A stretch of DNA of 64,000 bases from an uncultured Erysipelotrichaceae bacterium (GCA_944325255.1 CALUZH010000012.1:1-64000), one strand, 5' to 3'; counted from the first letter of the stretch, positions 44,263 through 54,380 are shown. A program made the numbers and translations. Notes: generated from the sequence alone by a model not told the origin.

Positions 44263-44291
44263 AAAGGAGACCTCTTTGAGGCCTCCTTTTT
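44263..44291 (+). terminator. Terminator of the ribosomal superoperon
   Basis: AAAGGAGACCTC pairs with GAGGCCTCCTTT with one mismatch and is followed by further T residues. Directly after rplQ. Confidence 0.88.
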
Positions 44292-44306
44292 AAAAGCTTA
44301 AGTTAA

Positions 44307-44327
44307 AAAGGCTCATATTGAGCCTTT
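44307..44327 (-). terminator. Terminator of darA
   Basis: AAAGGCTCA, loop TAT, TGAGCCTTT: perfect 9-bp stem. On the minus strand the stem runs into TTTTTAACTT. It ends 10 nt past the darA stop and may work in both directions. Confidence 0.75.
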
Positions 44328-44336
44328 AATGATGAA

Positions 44337-44660
44337 CTAAAGTTTATAGAATTCTTCAACGTTGAGGACAAAGATGGTCGCACCGCCAACCTGTACCTCA
44401 ACCGGGAATGAGGCAAAGCGGCCGATATCATAAGCTGCTGTTGAAGGAACAATTTCGGTTCTTCTTTTAGATTCACTGCCGATAATCTCAATGGCACGTT
44501 TTACTTTTTTATCTTCCGTACCGATGATAAGGGTAGTATTGCCGGCTCTTAAGAAACCGCCGGTTGTGGCCAAACGGGTAACTTGGTAATTTTCCTTGTT
44601 TAAAGCGGTAGATACCGAACTGCTGTCATCATTGGATACGATTGCTAGGATTAATTTCAT
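44337..44660 (-). CDS. darA: Cyclic-di-AMP receptor, PII-like (DarA/PstA)
   Basis: 107 aa. MKLILAIVSNDDSSSVSTAL and the loop RLATTGGFLRAGNTTLIIG match DarA. The trimer binds c-di-AMP between subunits. GGAAG precedes the start. In Bacillus the gene sits beside tmk and holB; here those genes lie 10 kb away and darA stands alone between rplQ and yitT. Confidence 0.92.
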   Translation of the reverse strand: MKLILAIVSNDDSSSVSTALNKENYQVTRLATTGGFLRAGNTTLIIGTEDKKVKRAIEIIGSESKRRTEIVPSTAAYDIGRFASFPVEVQVGGATIFVLNVEEFYKL

Positions 44661-44721
44661 AATATCACTTCCTTTCCTTCAGTATAGCATATTTGCCTTC
44701 TTTCAAGTAGACAATTTAGAG

Positions 44722-44727
44722 TATAAT
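44722..44727 (+). promoter_or_regulatory. -10 box of yitT, leaderless arrangement
   Basis: TATAAT ends 6 nt before the yitT ATG. Transcription would start at or next to the start codon, leaving no room for a ribosome-binding site. The -35 region is weak. Confidence 0.5.
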
Positions 44728-44733
44728 TATTTT

Positions 44734-45579
44734 ATGAGCAGATGGTTTAAAGAACTTTTAATTATTATGATTGGCAACTTTATCTTAGCTGTAAGTGTCG
44801 TTGCCTTTATTTTACCTAATGATATCTTGTCCGGCGGCGTAGCCGGTGTAGCGGTCTTACTTGGACCGTTTTTAGCGCTTGATCAAAGTCTTTTGATAAC
44901 GATTATCAATACCTGTTTATTTATTGTCGGTTTAATATTTTTGGGCAAGCATTTTGCTTTTACTACTTTGATCAGTACGATAACTTATCCTTTTTTTATT
45001 ATGATTTTGCCGCTCTTTCTTTCGGACTTTCATCTTGATCCGATATTGGCAGCGATTTATGCCGGTTTGCTTGGCGGCATCGGTATCGGTTTAGTAGTAA
45101 GACAGGGTGCTTCTACGGGCGGTATGGATATTCCCCCGCTTATTGCCCATAAATATCTGCATGCCGATCTTTCCAAATGTGTTATGATAACCGACGGCAT
45201 AACGGTTTTATTAGGACTGTGGATCTATGGTGTCGAAGCTGTATTGATCGGTTTAATATCGGTTTATGTTACCGGCAAGGCCATTTCCTTTATTATTACT
45301 TTCGGAGCTTCTAAGGCTAAAAGTATTGAAATCATTTCCGATTATAATGATGCGATATCTTCCGATATTCAAAGCGAGATGAATCGGGGCACAACCTTGC
45401 TTATGGCCGAAGGGGGATATACCCGCAAGAAACGTCCGGTTTTAATGGTTATCGTTACGGAAAAAGAATATCATACGGTAATGAATATTATTGAAAGATA
45501 TGACAAAGAAGCTTTCTTGATTGTGAAAGATGTTCAAGAGGTCCATGGAGAAGGCTTTTCTTTTGAAGCAAGAATCTAG
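44734..45579 (+). CDS. YitT family membrane protein (DUF161/DUF2179)
   Basis: 281 aa from ATG 44734. Five N-terminal helices contain the family motif LPNDILSGGVAGVAVLLG and VVRQGASTGGMDIPPLI. The C-terminal DUF2179 domain (about residues 200-281) has GGTT-like MNRGTTLLMAEGGYTRKK and resembles a small ligand-binding fold. The transported substrate is unknown. Adjacent and divergent to darA. Confidence 0.9.
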   Translation: MSRWFKELLIIMIGNFILAVSVVAFILPNDILSGGVAGVAVLLGPFLALDQSLLITIINTCLFIVGLIFLGKHFAFTTLISTITYPFFIMILPLFLSDFHLDPILAAIYAGLLGGIGIGLVVRQGASTGGMDIPPLIAHKYLHADLSKCVMITDGITVLLGLWIYGVEAVLIGLISVYVTGKAISFIITFGASKAKSIEIISDYNDAISSDIQSEMNRGTTLLMAEGGYTRKKRPVLMVIVTEKEYHTVMNIIERYDKEAFLIVKDVQEVHGEGFSFEARI

Positions 45580-45589
45580 GCTCCTATGA

Positions 45590-45595
45590 TATAAT
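45590..45595 (+). promoter_or_regulatory. -10 box of the ftsEX operon
   Basis: TATAAT, followed after a few bases by AAGGTGAT and the ftsE start at 45612. No clear -35 consensus at the expected distance. Confidence 0.45.
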
Positions 45596-45611
45596 TGTTG
45601 AAGGTGATAGA

Positions 45612-46289
45612 ATGATAAGCATTAAAAATGTTTCCAAAACATATCATAATGGTACCCATGCCTTATATGATATTAATTTAGAGATACAAGATAGTGAATT
45701 TGTATATATTGTCGGACCAACCGGCAGCGGCAAATCGACACTCATTAAGTTATTGGATGGTGAGGAGATACCTTCAAAGGGTGAAGTCATTGTCCAGGGT
45801 ATTGATGTCGGCAAGCTTAAACATTCCAAGGTTCCTTTATATCGGCGCAATATCGGCGTGGTCTTTCAGGATTATCGGCTATTGCCGCGCAAGACGGCCT
45901 TTGAAAATGTTGCCTATGCCCTTGAGGTGGTCGATGCCCCAAAAGATGAATTGCGGAAAAGAGTCAGAGAAGTACTTAAGCTTGTCGATATTTCCGATAA
46001 GTCCAATGCCTTTCCTTCTGAGCTTTCCGGTGGCCAGCAACAGCGGGTAGCTATTGCCCGGGCTATTGCCAATAGACCGAAAATCTTAATAGCCGATGAA
46101 CCTACCGGTAACCTTGATCCGAAAAAAAGTGATGAAATTATTCGCCTTTTGGAAAAAATTAACCGCGAGGAAAAGACGACCATCTTAATTGTTACCCATG
46201 ATATTGAAATTGTTCGCCACCATCCAAAACGGATGATCGCCATCGACAACGGTCATGTGGTGGCTGATTTAGCCGAGGGAGGAAATTAA
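45612..46289 (+). CDS. ftsE: Cell division ATP-binding protein FtsE
   Basis: 225 aa. Walker A is [10 protein letters not shown], the Q-loop [14 protein letters not shown], the signature LSGGQQQR and Walker [14 protein letters not shown]. FtsE with FtsX does not transport; it drives a peptidoglycan hydrolase across the membrane. One nt before ftsX. Confidence 0.95.
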   Translation: MISIKNVSKTYHNGTHALYDINLEIQDSEFVYIVGPTGSGKSTLIKLLDGEEIPSKGEVIVQGIDVGKLKHSKVPLYRRNIGVVFQDYRLLPRKTAFENVAYALEVVDAPKDELRKRVREVLKLVDISDKSNAFPSELSGGQQQRVAIARAIANRPKILIADEPTGNLDPKKSDEIIRLLEKINREEKTTILIVTHDIEIVRHHPKRMIAIDNGHVVADLAEGGN

Positions 46290-46290
46290 T

Positions 46291-47190
46291 ATGTTCCATC
46301 GTTTTTTTCGCCATATCAAAGAAGGCTTTATCGGTGTCGGAAGACACTTTGGTATGGCTATATCTTCGGCCAGTGCCGTTATGATAACCTTGGTGCTTAT
46401 TGCGGTATTTGTTATCCTTACTTGGAATATTCAAACAGTTACCAGTACAATTGAATCTTCTATCAGCATCGTGGCTTCTATTGATTATGAAGCGGAAAGT
46501 GAAAGCAGCCGTTCGAATATTGAAACCGCCATTAAGGCGATACCGGGTATTGATACGGTAGAATTCCGGGATAAAGATGAGGAATTCACTTATTATGCCG
46601 AGATGCAAGGTGAAGAAGAAAGAGATTTTTATGAACAGTATCGCAGTTCCAATCCCTTCCATGATGTTTTTTTAGTAAGTGTTGAAGATGGCTTGGATAT
46701 CCAGGAAATTACTTCACAAATCGCTACCATAAATGGGGTTTATGGGGTATATGATGGCGGTACAAACACCTATACCTTGGTTTCCCTTTTTGCCAATATT
46801 CGGATATTTGGCGGGGCCTTAGTTATTGCCCTTTGCCTTTTGGCGACCTATCTTGTTTATAATACCATCAAGATTACGATTGCCTCCAGAAAAGATGAGA
46901 TTTGGATCATGCGCAATGTCGGAGCTAAAAACGGCTATATCCGGGCACCTTTTTTGGTTGAGGGCGTTATTATCGGCGGTTTGGGATCCTTGATTCCGAT
47001 AATTTTGACCATCGTTTTATATTATCTTATGTATGATAACTTGGGTGGCTCATTATTCGGAGCCTTTACCTTGGTTGAACCCTTCCCCTTTATTCTCTAT
47101 GTGGCTTTAGGCCTTTTTGTAACCGGGATTGGGGTTGGCTTTATCGGTTCATATATCAGTGTTTGTAAGTATTTGAGGTTGAGACGATGA
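46291..47190 (+). CDS. ftsX: Cell division protein FtsX
   Basis: 299 aa, four helices with one extracellular loop of about 140 residues after helix 1. The C-terminal coupling segment NTIKITIASRKDEIWIMRNV followed by GAKNGYIRAPFLVEG is characteristic. The loop should contact the coiled coil of the hydrolase encoded next, which overlaps by 4 nt. Confidence 0.95.
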   Translation: MFHRFFRHIKEGFIGVGRHFGMAISSASAVMITLVLIAVFVILTWNIQTVTSTIESSISIVASIDYEAESESSRSNIETAIKAIPGIDTVEFRDKDEEFTYYAEMQGEEERDFYEQYRSSNPFHDVFLVSVEDGLDIQEITSQIATINGVYGVYDGGTNTYTLVSLFANIRIFGGALVIALCLLATYLVYNTIKITIASRKDEIWIMRNVGAKNGYIRAPFLVEGVIIGGLGSLIPIILTIVLYYLMYDNLGGSLFGAFTLVEPFPFILYVALGLFVTGIGVGFIGSYISVCKYLRLRR

Positions 47191-48530
47191 AGAAAAAGCT
47201 TTTATTGAGCCTTTGGGCTATAAGTTTTTTACTTCTTCCTAAAACCCTCTTAGCTGAAGATTATAGCGATGAGGAATATTGGGAAGCTCATTGTGAAGGC
47301 AATCAATCTGCCGAATGTGATGCCTATAGGGCCTATCTTTTAGAAGAAAACCGCAATACTATCAATGAACTTGAAGATGCCTTGGCTAATCTTGAAGAAG
47401 AATTCGATAATGCGGTAGCTGTAGCCAATGAGGCTAAGGCGGAAATTGATATTCTGGAAGCGGAAATCGCTACCTTAAATGGTGAAATATCAAAGCTGGA
47501 AGAAAAAATCGCTGTTTTGGAAGAAGATATTGCCGAAAATGAGGTTTTGGTAGAAGAATTAAATCAACGGGTATTAACGCGAATGCGGGAAGCCCAGGCA
47601 AGCATGCACTTTAATCCTTATTTGGATTTTCTCTTGGGTTCGACCAGCTTTGATGATTTAATGCGACGCAGTTATGGCGTGGAAGCCATTGTTTCTAAAG
47701 ATGAAGAAGACCGTGATGAATTAATTGAAACCATCACTAAGCTTGATGCCGATAAAAAAGAGCTGGATGACAGTAAAGCTGAGCTTGACAGTAAAAGACA
47801 AACGCTTTTAGAAAGCCAAGCCTACTATTATGAAATGGAAGAAACTTATTTAGCCATTGCCGATGAGATCGAAGCTGAAATCATCGATAAGCAAAATGAG
47901 TTGGACAGTGTAAGACAAAACTATTCGGATATTTTGAGCCAGATCGGGGATATCTCCGGCATTCCATCATCAGCCGGTTTATTATCGCCGGCTCCGGGCG
48001 CCAGTATCAATGAGGGTACCTGGTATTATAATAGCGGTGGTGTTCACTTAGGTGTTGACTATGGCTTAGGCATGGGTGCTAGTCTCTATGCTCCGGCCAA
48101 TGGGGTGGTCATCTTGTCGGCTGACGGTTGTCCGAGCACCGGCTATTTAGGTGATGGTTGCGGCGCTAATATCGGCGGGGTTTATGCCGGCGGTAATCAG
48201 GTTATTATGATTGTTTCGGCTCAAGATCGGGTCTATGGGGTATCCTTTTTCCATTTGCAGCAGGGTTCGCCTACCGGTACCGGCACCATTGCCGAAGGTG
48301 ATTATGTCGGAAGAGTCGGAAGTAGCGGTAATTCTACGGGTCCGCATTGTCATATCGAACTTTATTATTTAGGTGAAGGCGATATGGCCGATATTCAAAA
48401 TGATTATCTTTTGCGGGACTATACCCTGGGCTTTAATTGCGGTTGGGGTTATGCCGGTCTTGACCGCTTATGTGAAAACGGGGTCGGAGCACCTTGTCGG
48501 CTTCGTCCGGAACTTTATTTCGGTACATAA
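47187..48530 (+). CDS. FtsEX-linked M23 peptidoglycan endopeptidase with coiled coil
   Basis: 447 aa. Signal peptide to about residue 23 (cleavage near LLA-ED). Residues 50-250 form a long two-part coiled coil, as in PcsB and EnvC. The C-terminal M23 domain keeps all zinc and catalytic residues: HLGVD (His287, Asp291) and GPHCH (His387, His389). It is therefore probably an active hydrolase, unlike EnvC. FtsX should relieve autoinhibition by moving the coiled coil at the division site. Two Cys pairs near both ends may form disulfides. Confidence 0.9.
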   Translation: MKKKLLLSLWAISFLLLPKTLLAEDYSDEEYWEAHCEGNQSAECDAYRAYLLEENRNTINELEDALANLEEEFDNAVAVANEAKAEIDILEAEIATLNGEISKLEEKIAVLEEDIAENEVLVEELNQRVLTRMREAQASMHFNPYLDFLLGSTSFDDLMRRSYGVEAIVSKDEEDRDELIETITKLDADKKELDDSKAELDSKRQTLLESQAYYYEMEETYLAIADEIEAEIIDKQNELDSVRQNYSDILSQIGDISGIPSSAGLLSPAPGASINEGTWYYNSGGVHLGVDYGLGMGASLYAPANGVVILSADGCPSTGYLGDGCGANIGGVYAGGNQVIMIVSAQDRVYGVSFFHLQQGSPTGTGTIAEGDYVGRVGSSGNSTGPHCHIELYYLGEGDMADIQNDYLLRDYTLGFNCGWGYAGLDRLCENGVGAPCRLRPELYFGT

Positions 48531-48544
48531 GAAAAGGAGCAGGG

Positions 48545-50032
48545 ATGGAAGAAGAAAAAGTTATATTTAAATTAAAAAAACAACCCTTATCCAGTGAAAT
48601 AAAAGAACGCCAAGAAAAAAATCGCCGTTTCATGATAATGGCGATTTTATGCCTTTGTTTTTTGGTTTTGGGCTTACTTGTAGGTATAGCTATAAGCAAT
48701 AGTCAAGATGTTGAAGAAAGTGTTGATGTTGATTATGCCAAATGGAAAAGTATCCGTAATTTAATGGATAATTATTGGCTATATGGTAATGAATATGAGG
48801 ATCTTGACGGGGAATTAAGTGATCGGGCATATTATGGGATGACAACTTTCCTTGAAGATCCTTATACTTCCTATATGTCGGAAGAAGACTATATGGCCTT
48901 TGCCGATGATATTAATATGAGTTTTGTCGGTTTGGGCATCAATTATGAGCAACATGATGGGGTATCCACGGTAGTGAGAGTCTTTAAGGATTCTCCGGCT
49001 GAATTGGCCGGAATGCTTCCGGGCGATATCATCAGAAAGATTGATGGCGTGGATATCTATGGTTTTACGACCGATGAAGTTGAAGATTTAGCCCTAGGCG
49101 AAGAGGGCAGTATGGTCGATGTGGAAGTTGAAAGAAATGGCGAACTTATTAACTTAAGAGTCATCAGATCCAGTATTGATAATACGGTTTATGCCTATGC
49201 CGAAAATGATTATGTCGTTTTGGAAATCAACAGTTTTGGCGATAATACTTATAATGAATGTATTCATTATCTAGATGAATATCAAGATTATTCATCCCTG
49301 ATTATTGATTTGCGAAGTAATGGCGGCGGTTATCAAAATGCGGTTCAGGATGTAGCGACCTTATTTTTGGGACGGGATGTTTTGGTCATGTTGCAGGAAT
49401 TCAAGGACGGTCATCAGGAGGAATATTATACTACCGGTTCGGTATATTATGATAATTTTGAAGAAATTGTCATTTTGGTTGACGGCAATACAGCTTCGGC
49501 TGCGGAAGTATTGACTATCGCCCTTAAGGAGCAGCATCCCAATACAACTATCATCGGTACCCCGACATATGGCAAGGGGGTTGTTCAGTCAACTTATTTC
49601 TTGGCTGATATGTCGGCCCTAAAGATTACTTCTTCCAAATGGCTTTCACCAAGCGGCCAGTGGATTGATGGAGAAGGCATCGCTCCGGATATAGAAGTTT
49701 ACTTGGATGATGTCCTTTATGACAGTTATGGAATGATGGAAGAAGATGAAGTTTATGCCTATGATTCTGTATCGGCATATACTAAATTTGCCCAAGATGC
49801 CTTACGCTTTTTAGATTATGACGTTAAACGCAACGACGGCTATTTCGATAGTACGATGCAAGAAGCACTTGCTTTATATCAAAGCACCAAGGGCCTTGAG
49901 GTAAGTGGCGAGCTTGATTATCATACATATAATAGTTTGGTATCATCGGTGATTTATGAATGGGCCAATAATCCGGAAAAAGATGTACAAATGCTGGCGG
50001 CGATAGCCCATATTGAGGATGAAAATGTTTAA
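48545..50032 (+). CDS. C-terminal processing peptidase (S41)
   Basis: 495 aa from ATG 48545 (AAAAGGAGC upstream). One N-terminal membrane anchor (about residues 28-52), a PDZ domain (about 125-205; [20 protein letters not shown]) and an S41 catalytic domain with nucleophile Ser318 in [11 protein letters not shown] and Lys344 in [12 protein letters not shown]-terminal peptidoglycan-binding domain covers about 410-480. It is an extracytoplasmic serine protease for envelope proteins, and its position after the M23 hydrolase suggests that protein as a possible substrate. Confidence 0.93.
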   Translation: MEEEKVIFKLKKQPLSSEIKERQEKNRRFMIMAILCLCFLVLGLLVGIAISNSQDVEESVDVDYAKWKSIRNLMDNYWLYGNEYEDLDGELSDRAYYGMTTFLEDPYTSYMSEEDYMAFADDINMSFVGLGINYEQHDGVSTVVRVFKDSPAELAGMLPGDIIRKIDGVDIYGFTTDEVEDLALGEEGSMVDVEVERNGELINLRVIRSSIDNTVYAYAENDYVVLEINSFGDNTYNECIHYLDEYQDYSSLIIDLRSNGGGYQNAVQDVATLFLGRDVLVMLQEFKDGHQEEYYTTGSVYYDNFEEIVILVDGNTASAAEVLTIALKEQHPNTTIIGTPTYGKGVVQSTYFLADMSALKITSSKWLSPSGQWIDGEGIAPDIEVYLDDVLYDSYGMMEEDEVYAYDSVSAYTKFAQDALRFLDYDVKRNDGYFDSTMQEALALYQSTKGLEVSGELDYHTYNSLVSSVIYEWANNPEKDVQMLAAIAHIEDENV

Positions 50033-51989
50033 ATTGCATTCTGCTTTTAAGCCCAGCGGCGACCAAGGTCAGGCTATCAACAAGCTGGTAGCCGGCTTAA
50101 ATGCCCATAAACAACATCAGGTATTATTGGGAGCTACCGGAACCGGTAAGACTTTTACGGTAGCCAATGTCATTGCCAAGGTTAACAAACCAACCTTGGT
50201 TTTTGCTCATAATAAGACTTTGGCCGGACAATTATATTCGGAGCTTAAAGAATTTTTTCCGGAAAACCGGGTGGAATACTTTGTCTCGAATTTCGATTAT
50301 TATCAGCCGGAAGCCTATATGCCTAAAACTGATACTTATATTGAAAAAAATGCCGTAACCAATGATGAAATTGATATGCTGCGCATGGCTGCTTACAATT
50401 CGCTTTTGGAAAGAAGAGATACGATTGTCGTAGCTTCGGTGGCTTGTATCTATGCTTCGAGCAATCCCGAAAGTTACCGTAATATGTTTTTTACGCTTAA
50501 GGTCGGCGATCATATTGATCGTAATGAACTTATTCAAAAGTTGGTTGCCCGCCAATATACGCGTAATGATATCGATCGCGTCAGAGGCAGTTTTAAGGTT
50601 AATGGTGATGTCTTGGAACTTTGCCCGGGCTATACCGATCAATATCTTATTCGTATTGAACTATTTGATGATGAGATTGAAAGAATTACCGAAGTTGATC
50701 CGATAACGATGAATGTCTTAAACGGTTATCTTGTCTATAACTTCTTTCCGGCATCCGGTTATGCCCGCGATAAAGAAGATCTTTTAAGAGCTTGTGACGA
50801 TATTGAAAAAGAGTTAGAAGAACGTCTTGATTATTTTAAAAAGGCCGAAAAGCCTTTGGAATATGAACGTCTTGAACAACGTTGCCGTTATGATCTAGAG
50901 GCCTTAAGAGAATTTGGGATGTGCAGTGGTATTGAGAATTATTCCATGCATATTGACCATCGTGTGCCGGGGCAAAGACCCTATAATCTTTTTGATTATT
51001 TTCCGGATGACTTTTTAATCGTCATTGATGAATCACATGTGTCCTTGCCGCAAATAAAGGGCATGTACAATGGTGATCATGCCCGTAAACAAACCCTTGT
51101 GGACTATGGCTTTCGTTTGCCCAGTGCCCTGGAAAATCGGCCTATGACCTTTGATGAGTTTGAAGAATTGAGGGCTCCGCGTATTTATGTATCGGCAACT
51201 CCGGGTGACTATGAACTTGATCTTGTCCATCATGAAGTGGTGGAACAGATTATTCGACCGACCGGCCTTTTAGACCCGCAAGTAGAAGTACGGCCAAGTT
51301 TAGGTCAAATCGATGATATCATGAATGAGATTGCCCAAAATATTAAGCGCAACGAGCGGACTTTAATTACTACTTTGACCGTTAAAATGGCTGAAGATTT
51401 AACTGCTTATTTAAAAAAACAAGATCTGCATGTTGCCTATCTTCATCATGAAACCAAGACCTTGGAGCGGATTGAAACCATCAGAGAATTACGTAAAGGC
51501 ACCTATGATGTCTTAGTCGGCATCAATCTTTTAAGAGAGGGTTTAGATATTCCGGAAGTATCTTTGATATTAATTTTAGATGCCGATTCCGAAGGTTTTT
51601 TGCGCAGTGAAAGATCACTTATCCAGACTATCGGTCGGGCTGCCCGCAACGCTGAAGGCCGGGTTATCATGTATGCCGATAATATAACCGATTCAATGCA
51701 GAAGGCTATTGACGAAACTAATCGTCGGCGTAAGATTCAAATGGCTTATAACGCCGAACATCATATTGTCCCTAAGACCATTATTAAACCGATTGCTGAA
51801 GCTATCCATGGTAAAGAAACTAAGCAAATGGCCGGCAAATACTTAAAGAAAAAGACGACCTCGAAGAAGGAAAGAGAAAAGCTTATCGCTTCTTTAGAAA
51901 AAGAAATGAAAGAAGCGGCAAGAGTTATGAACTTTGAAAGAGCGGCGGAACTTCGGGATATTATCTTTGAACTTAAGGCGGAGGATTAA
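50025..51989 (+). CDS. uvrB: Excinuclease ABC subunit B
   Basis: 654 aa from ATG 50025, overlapping the protease stop by 8 nt. Walker A is [14 protein letters not shown]. The beta-hairpin that inserts into damaged DNA is near [19 protein letters not shown]. Helicase motifs include [11 protein letters not shown] and the late [12 protein letters not shown], and a C-terminal UVR motif ([19 protein letters not shown]) binds UvrC. It does nucleotide-excision repair with UvrA and UvrC; uvrA is not adjacent, unlike in many Bacillota. Confidence 0.97.
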   Translation: MFKLHSAFKPSGDQGQAINKLVAGLNAHKQHQVLLGATGTGKTFTVANVIAKVNKPTLVFAHNKTLAGQLYSELKEFFPENRVEYFVSNFDYYQPEAYMPKTDTYIEKNAVTNDEIDMLRMAAYNSLLERRDTIVVASVACIYASSNPESYRNMFFTLKVGDHIDRNELIQKLVARQYTRNDIDRVRGSFKVNGDVLELCPGYTDQYLIRIELFDDEIERITEVDPITMNVLNGYLVYNFFPASGYARDKEDLLRACDDIEKELEERLDYFKKAEKPLEYERLEQRCRYDLEALREFGMCSGIENYSMHIDHRVPGQRPYNLFDYFPDDFLIVIDESHVSLPQIKGMYNGDHARKQTLVDYGFRLPSALENRPMTFDEFEELRAPRIYVSATPGDYELDLVHHEVVEQIIRPTGLLDPQVEVRPSLGQIDDIMNEIAQNIKRNERTLITTLTVKMAEDLTAYLKKQDLHVAYLHHETKTLERIETIRELRKGTYDVLVGINLLREGLDIPEVSLILILDADSEGFLRSERSLIQTIGRAARNAEGRVIMYADNITDSMQKAIDETNRRRKIQMAYNAEHHIVPKTIIKPIAEAIHGKETKQMAGKYLKKKTTSKKEREKLIASLEKEMKEAARVMNFERAAELRDIIFELKAED

Positions 51990-51992
51990 CTT

Positions 51993-53234
51993 ATGAACAG
52001 ACAAAAAATCAATGCCCTCAACCGCCTTTTGGCATCACTTGGCATTATTGCCTTGGGCATCATTATGATCTTTGAGGCTCGGGATATCATCCCGTTTTTG
52101 CGGATCTTATCTCTGGGGGCTTTGATTTTCCTTTTCGCTTCCCGGATTTTTGGCATCTTTTTGGATTTTGATGCCTGGAAAGAAAATCTTTTTTATGCCT
52201 TACTCTATGCCTTATTGATTGCGGTTATTATTAATTTGCCGGACTTTTATACTCGCTTTATCGCCTTTATTGTCGGTATTTATGCTTTGGCAAATGCCTT
52301 AATCCAATTTATCAATTATTATATCTTCCGTAAAAATCATGTTCAGGGTGTCCTTTTTGCCTTATTCAGGGCGATATTGAGTCTTATTTCTTTTATTGTC
52401 CTTATGACGGCTCCTTTTTATGCTTCACCCTTTATTTTTGTGATCAGCGGGATTTATCTTATTCTTTTCGGTACCTTTAATAGTCTCAGCTGGCTCAATA
52501 TCATCTTTCATGAGCGTTTTTCTCTCACCCTTTCCCTGCCGGCTTTTATTACTGCTCTTTTACCCCCGGCCTTATATATGCGCATTAAAAACAATCCCGA
52601 TTTAAAACCCTATCTTAAGTCTGAACCAATGAGTTCCAAATATCCTTTGCAGGTATCGGTTCATACCCATGACGGCGGTTTTGAAGCTATCGGTCATATT
52701 GATGTCACCCTAAAGGGTATAACTTATAATTATGGTTTACATGATCCCAAGGCTCGTCGCTTATTCGGCAGTGCCGGGGATGGAGTATTGGTGGTCGTCA
52801 ATCATGAAGCCTTTATTAAAAATAGTTTAAAAGACCATAAGACGATGATTTTTGATTTCCAGATAGATCTTGATGAAAAGGAAATCAACGAAATCGAAAA
52901 ACGCATAGCTCTCTTAATGCAAGATGCCTATCCCTTTTCTTGCGCTGCCAAGCTTGAAGAAGAGGCCGGTCTAACACCTATAGCTGATGATTATATTTCC
53001 CGGGTATATCGTGATACGGCTTGCAAGTTATATAAATTTAAGTCCGGTCCTTTTAAGACATACTTTGTCTTTTCCCAAAATTGTATTCAATTAACCGACT
53101 TTTTGATTCGCAACCAGGAAATTGATTTATTAAAAATGAGCGGGGTTATTACTCCGGGCGCTTACTTGTCATTTCTTTTCTCGCTTTATGAAAAAAATGA
53201 CAGCCTGGTAAAAGATTTAATAATATATAAGTAG
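51993..53234 (+). CDS. DUF308 membrane domain fused to a possible permuted papain-like domain
   Basis: 413 aa. The first 195 residues form six hydrophobic helices, as in DUF308/HdeD proteins. The last 200 form a soluble domain with GHIDVTLKGITYNYGLHD (His235), GSAGDGVLVVVN and, near the end, VFSQNCIQLTDF (Cys364) and GVITPGAYL. A His-first, Cys-last order with these spacings resembles permuted NlpC/P60 or YiiX-like amidases; this assignment is inference. Four nt after uvrB, so in the same operon. Confidence 0.6.
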   Translation: MNRQKINALNRLLASLGIIALGIIMIFEARDIIPFLRILSLGALIFLFASRIFGIFLDFDAWKENLFYALLYALLIAVIINLPDFYTRFIAFIVGIYALANALIQFINYYIFRKNHVQGVLFALFRAILSLISFIVLMTAPFYASPFIFVISGIYLILFGTFNSLSWLNIIFHERFSLTLSLPAFITALLPPALYMRIKNNPDLKPYLKSEPMSSKYPLQVSVHTHDGGFEAIGHIDVTLKGITYNYGLHDPKARRLFGSAGDGVLVVVNHEAFIKNSLKDHKTMIFDFQIDLDEKEINEIEKRIALLMQDAYPFSCAAKLEEEAGLTPIADDYISRVYRDTACKLYKFKSGPFKTYFVFSQNCIQLTDFLIRNQEIDLLKMSGVITPGAYLSFLFSLYEKNDSLVKDLIIYK

Positions 53235-53245
53235 AGGAAAACAAG

Positions 53246-53779
53246 ATGGAAAGAAAAATTAAAAGACAGGAAATTTATGATGGCAAAGTTATTCATGTGG
53301 TAGTAGATGATGTAATGCTGGATGATGGAAGTTTAAGTAAAAGAGAAGTGGTTTTGCACAATGGCGGTGCCTGTATCGCCTTGGAAGATACGGATGGCAA
53401 GTTTTTCATGGTTTCGCAATATCGTTATGCCTTAAATGAGGAAATGCTGGAATTCTGTGCCGGCAAACTTGAAAAGGGAGAAGATCCCCAGGATGCCGTT
53501 ATTCGGGAATGCCATGAAGAACTCGGCTATGAGTGCAAGAATCTTCAAGCCTTGGGCTATATTGTTCCGACATGCGGTTATTGCAGCGAAAAGATATATC
53601 TATTTTATGGCCAAAAAGGCGAATATGTCGGCACTCATTTTGATGAAGACGAAAGAATCCAAAGTACAAAATATACACTATCGGAAATCATCGAAATGAT
53701 TGAAGAGAATCATATTCATGACGCCAAAACTATCGCTTTGGTAAATCGCTTAATTCTATTAAAAAATAAAGATCAATAA
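53246..53779 (+). CDS. NUDIX hydrolase, ADP-ribose pyrophosphatase type
   Basis: 177 aa. The Nudix box is complete: G-KLEKG-E-DPQDAVI-RE-C-HEE-L-G-Y (about residues 73-95). N-terminal KRQEIYDGKVIHVVVDDVML is typical of ADP-ribose pyrophosphatases (NudF). It hydrolyses ADP-ribose or similar dinucleotides with Mg2+. Last gene of this operon. Confidence 0.9.
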   Translation: MERKIKRQEIYDGKVIHVVVDDVMLDDGSLSKREVVLHNGGACIALEDTDGKFFMVSQYRYALNEEMLEFCAGKLEKGEDPQDAVIRECHEELGYECKNLQALGYIVPTCGYCSEKIYLFYGQKGEYVGTHFDEDERIQSTKYTLSEIIEMIEENHIHDAKTIALVNRLILLKNKDQ

Positions 53780-53806
53780 ATAATTTCATAAAGTATATGA
53801 TTAATG

Positions 53807-53842
53807 ACGACCTTAATAAAGAGAGTTAAAAGGTCGTTTTTT
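53807..53842 (+). terminator. Terminator after the NUDIX gene
   Basis: ACGACCTT (53807-53814) pairs with AAGGTCGT (53830-53837), followed by TTTTTT. The 220 nt beyond it, up to 54052, are AT-rich and hold no gene that I can support. Confidence 0.85.
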
Positions 53843-54052
53843 AAAAAAAAGAAATGCAAGATTGTTCGTCTTTTTTATGTGAATTATACTAACATCAATT
53901 TTATATTCTAGATGAATGGACATAATTTATAAGTGTTTAAGCTTATTGGAGACATTTTGGAAAAATACTAATAGACAATCACTAAATTTTAGGATTAAAA
54001 ATAAAGTTAATTAATGCTAATATGCATTTCCTATTTGCCTTTAAGACTGTGC

Positions 54053-54058
54053 TATAAT
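54053..54058 (+). promoter_or_regulatory. -10 box of the tmk operon, leaderless arrangement
   Basis: TATAAT ends 6 nt before the ATG at 54065. The expected transcription start is at the start codon and there is no normal ribosome-binding site. Confidence 0.5.
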
Positions 54059-54064
54059 TAGGGC

Positions 54065-54379
54065 ATGGAAAAGATGGATATTAAAGAAATAAAAGATTTC
54101 AAGGAATGCTTAGAACTTGTCGAAGATGACAAGGCTTTAGTATTGGCTGACGGCAAAGAAGAAAAATATGCCGTTATTACGATGAATGATTATAGTATTT
54201 ATCAAGACCTATTGGCATTGGACCGACAAATCCATCCTTTTAAGTACGGAAGTCCGGAAATTCGTTTAATGGCCGACGAGGATTTTGAGATTACCTATGA
54301 AGAATATGAAAATATTAAAAAACAGATTCTTGAGGCCTTAGACAAAACATTTAAACCGAAATTGGAAAAATTGAATTAA
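54065..54379 (+). CDS. Small protein with weak Phd/YefM-like resemblance
   Basis: 104 aa, acidic. The segment LVEDDKALVLADGKEEKYAV followed by ITMNDYSIYQDLLAL recalls the N-terminal fold of Phd/YefM antitoxins (a value loop, then a short helix at Tyr), but no toxin gene is next to it. It may be a stand-alone regulator or unrelated. It is one nt before tmk and probably co-transcribed. Confidence 0.5.
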   Translation: MEKMDIKEIKDFKECLELVEDDKALVLADGKEEKYAVITMNDYSIYQDLLALDRQIHPFKYGSPEIRLMADEDFEITYEEYENIKKQILEALDKTFKPKLEKLN

Positions 54380-54380
54380 G

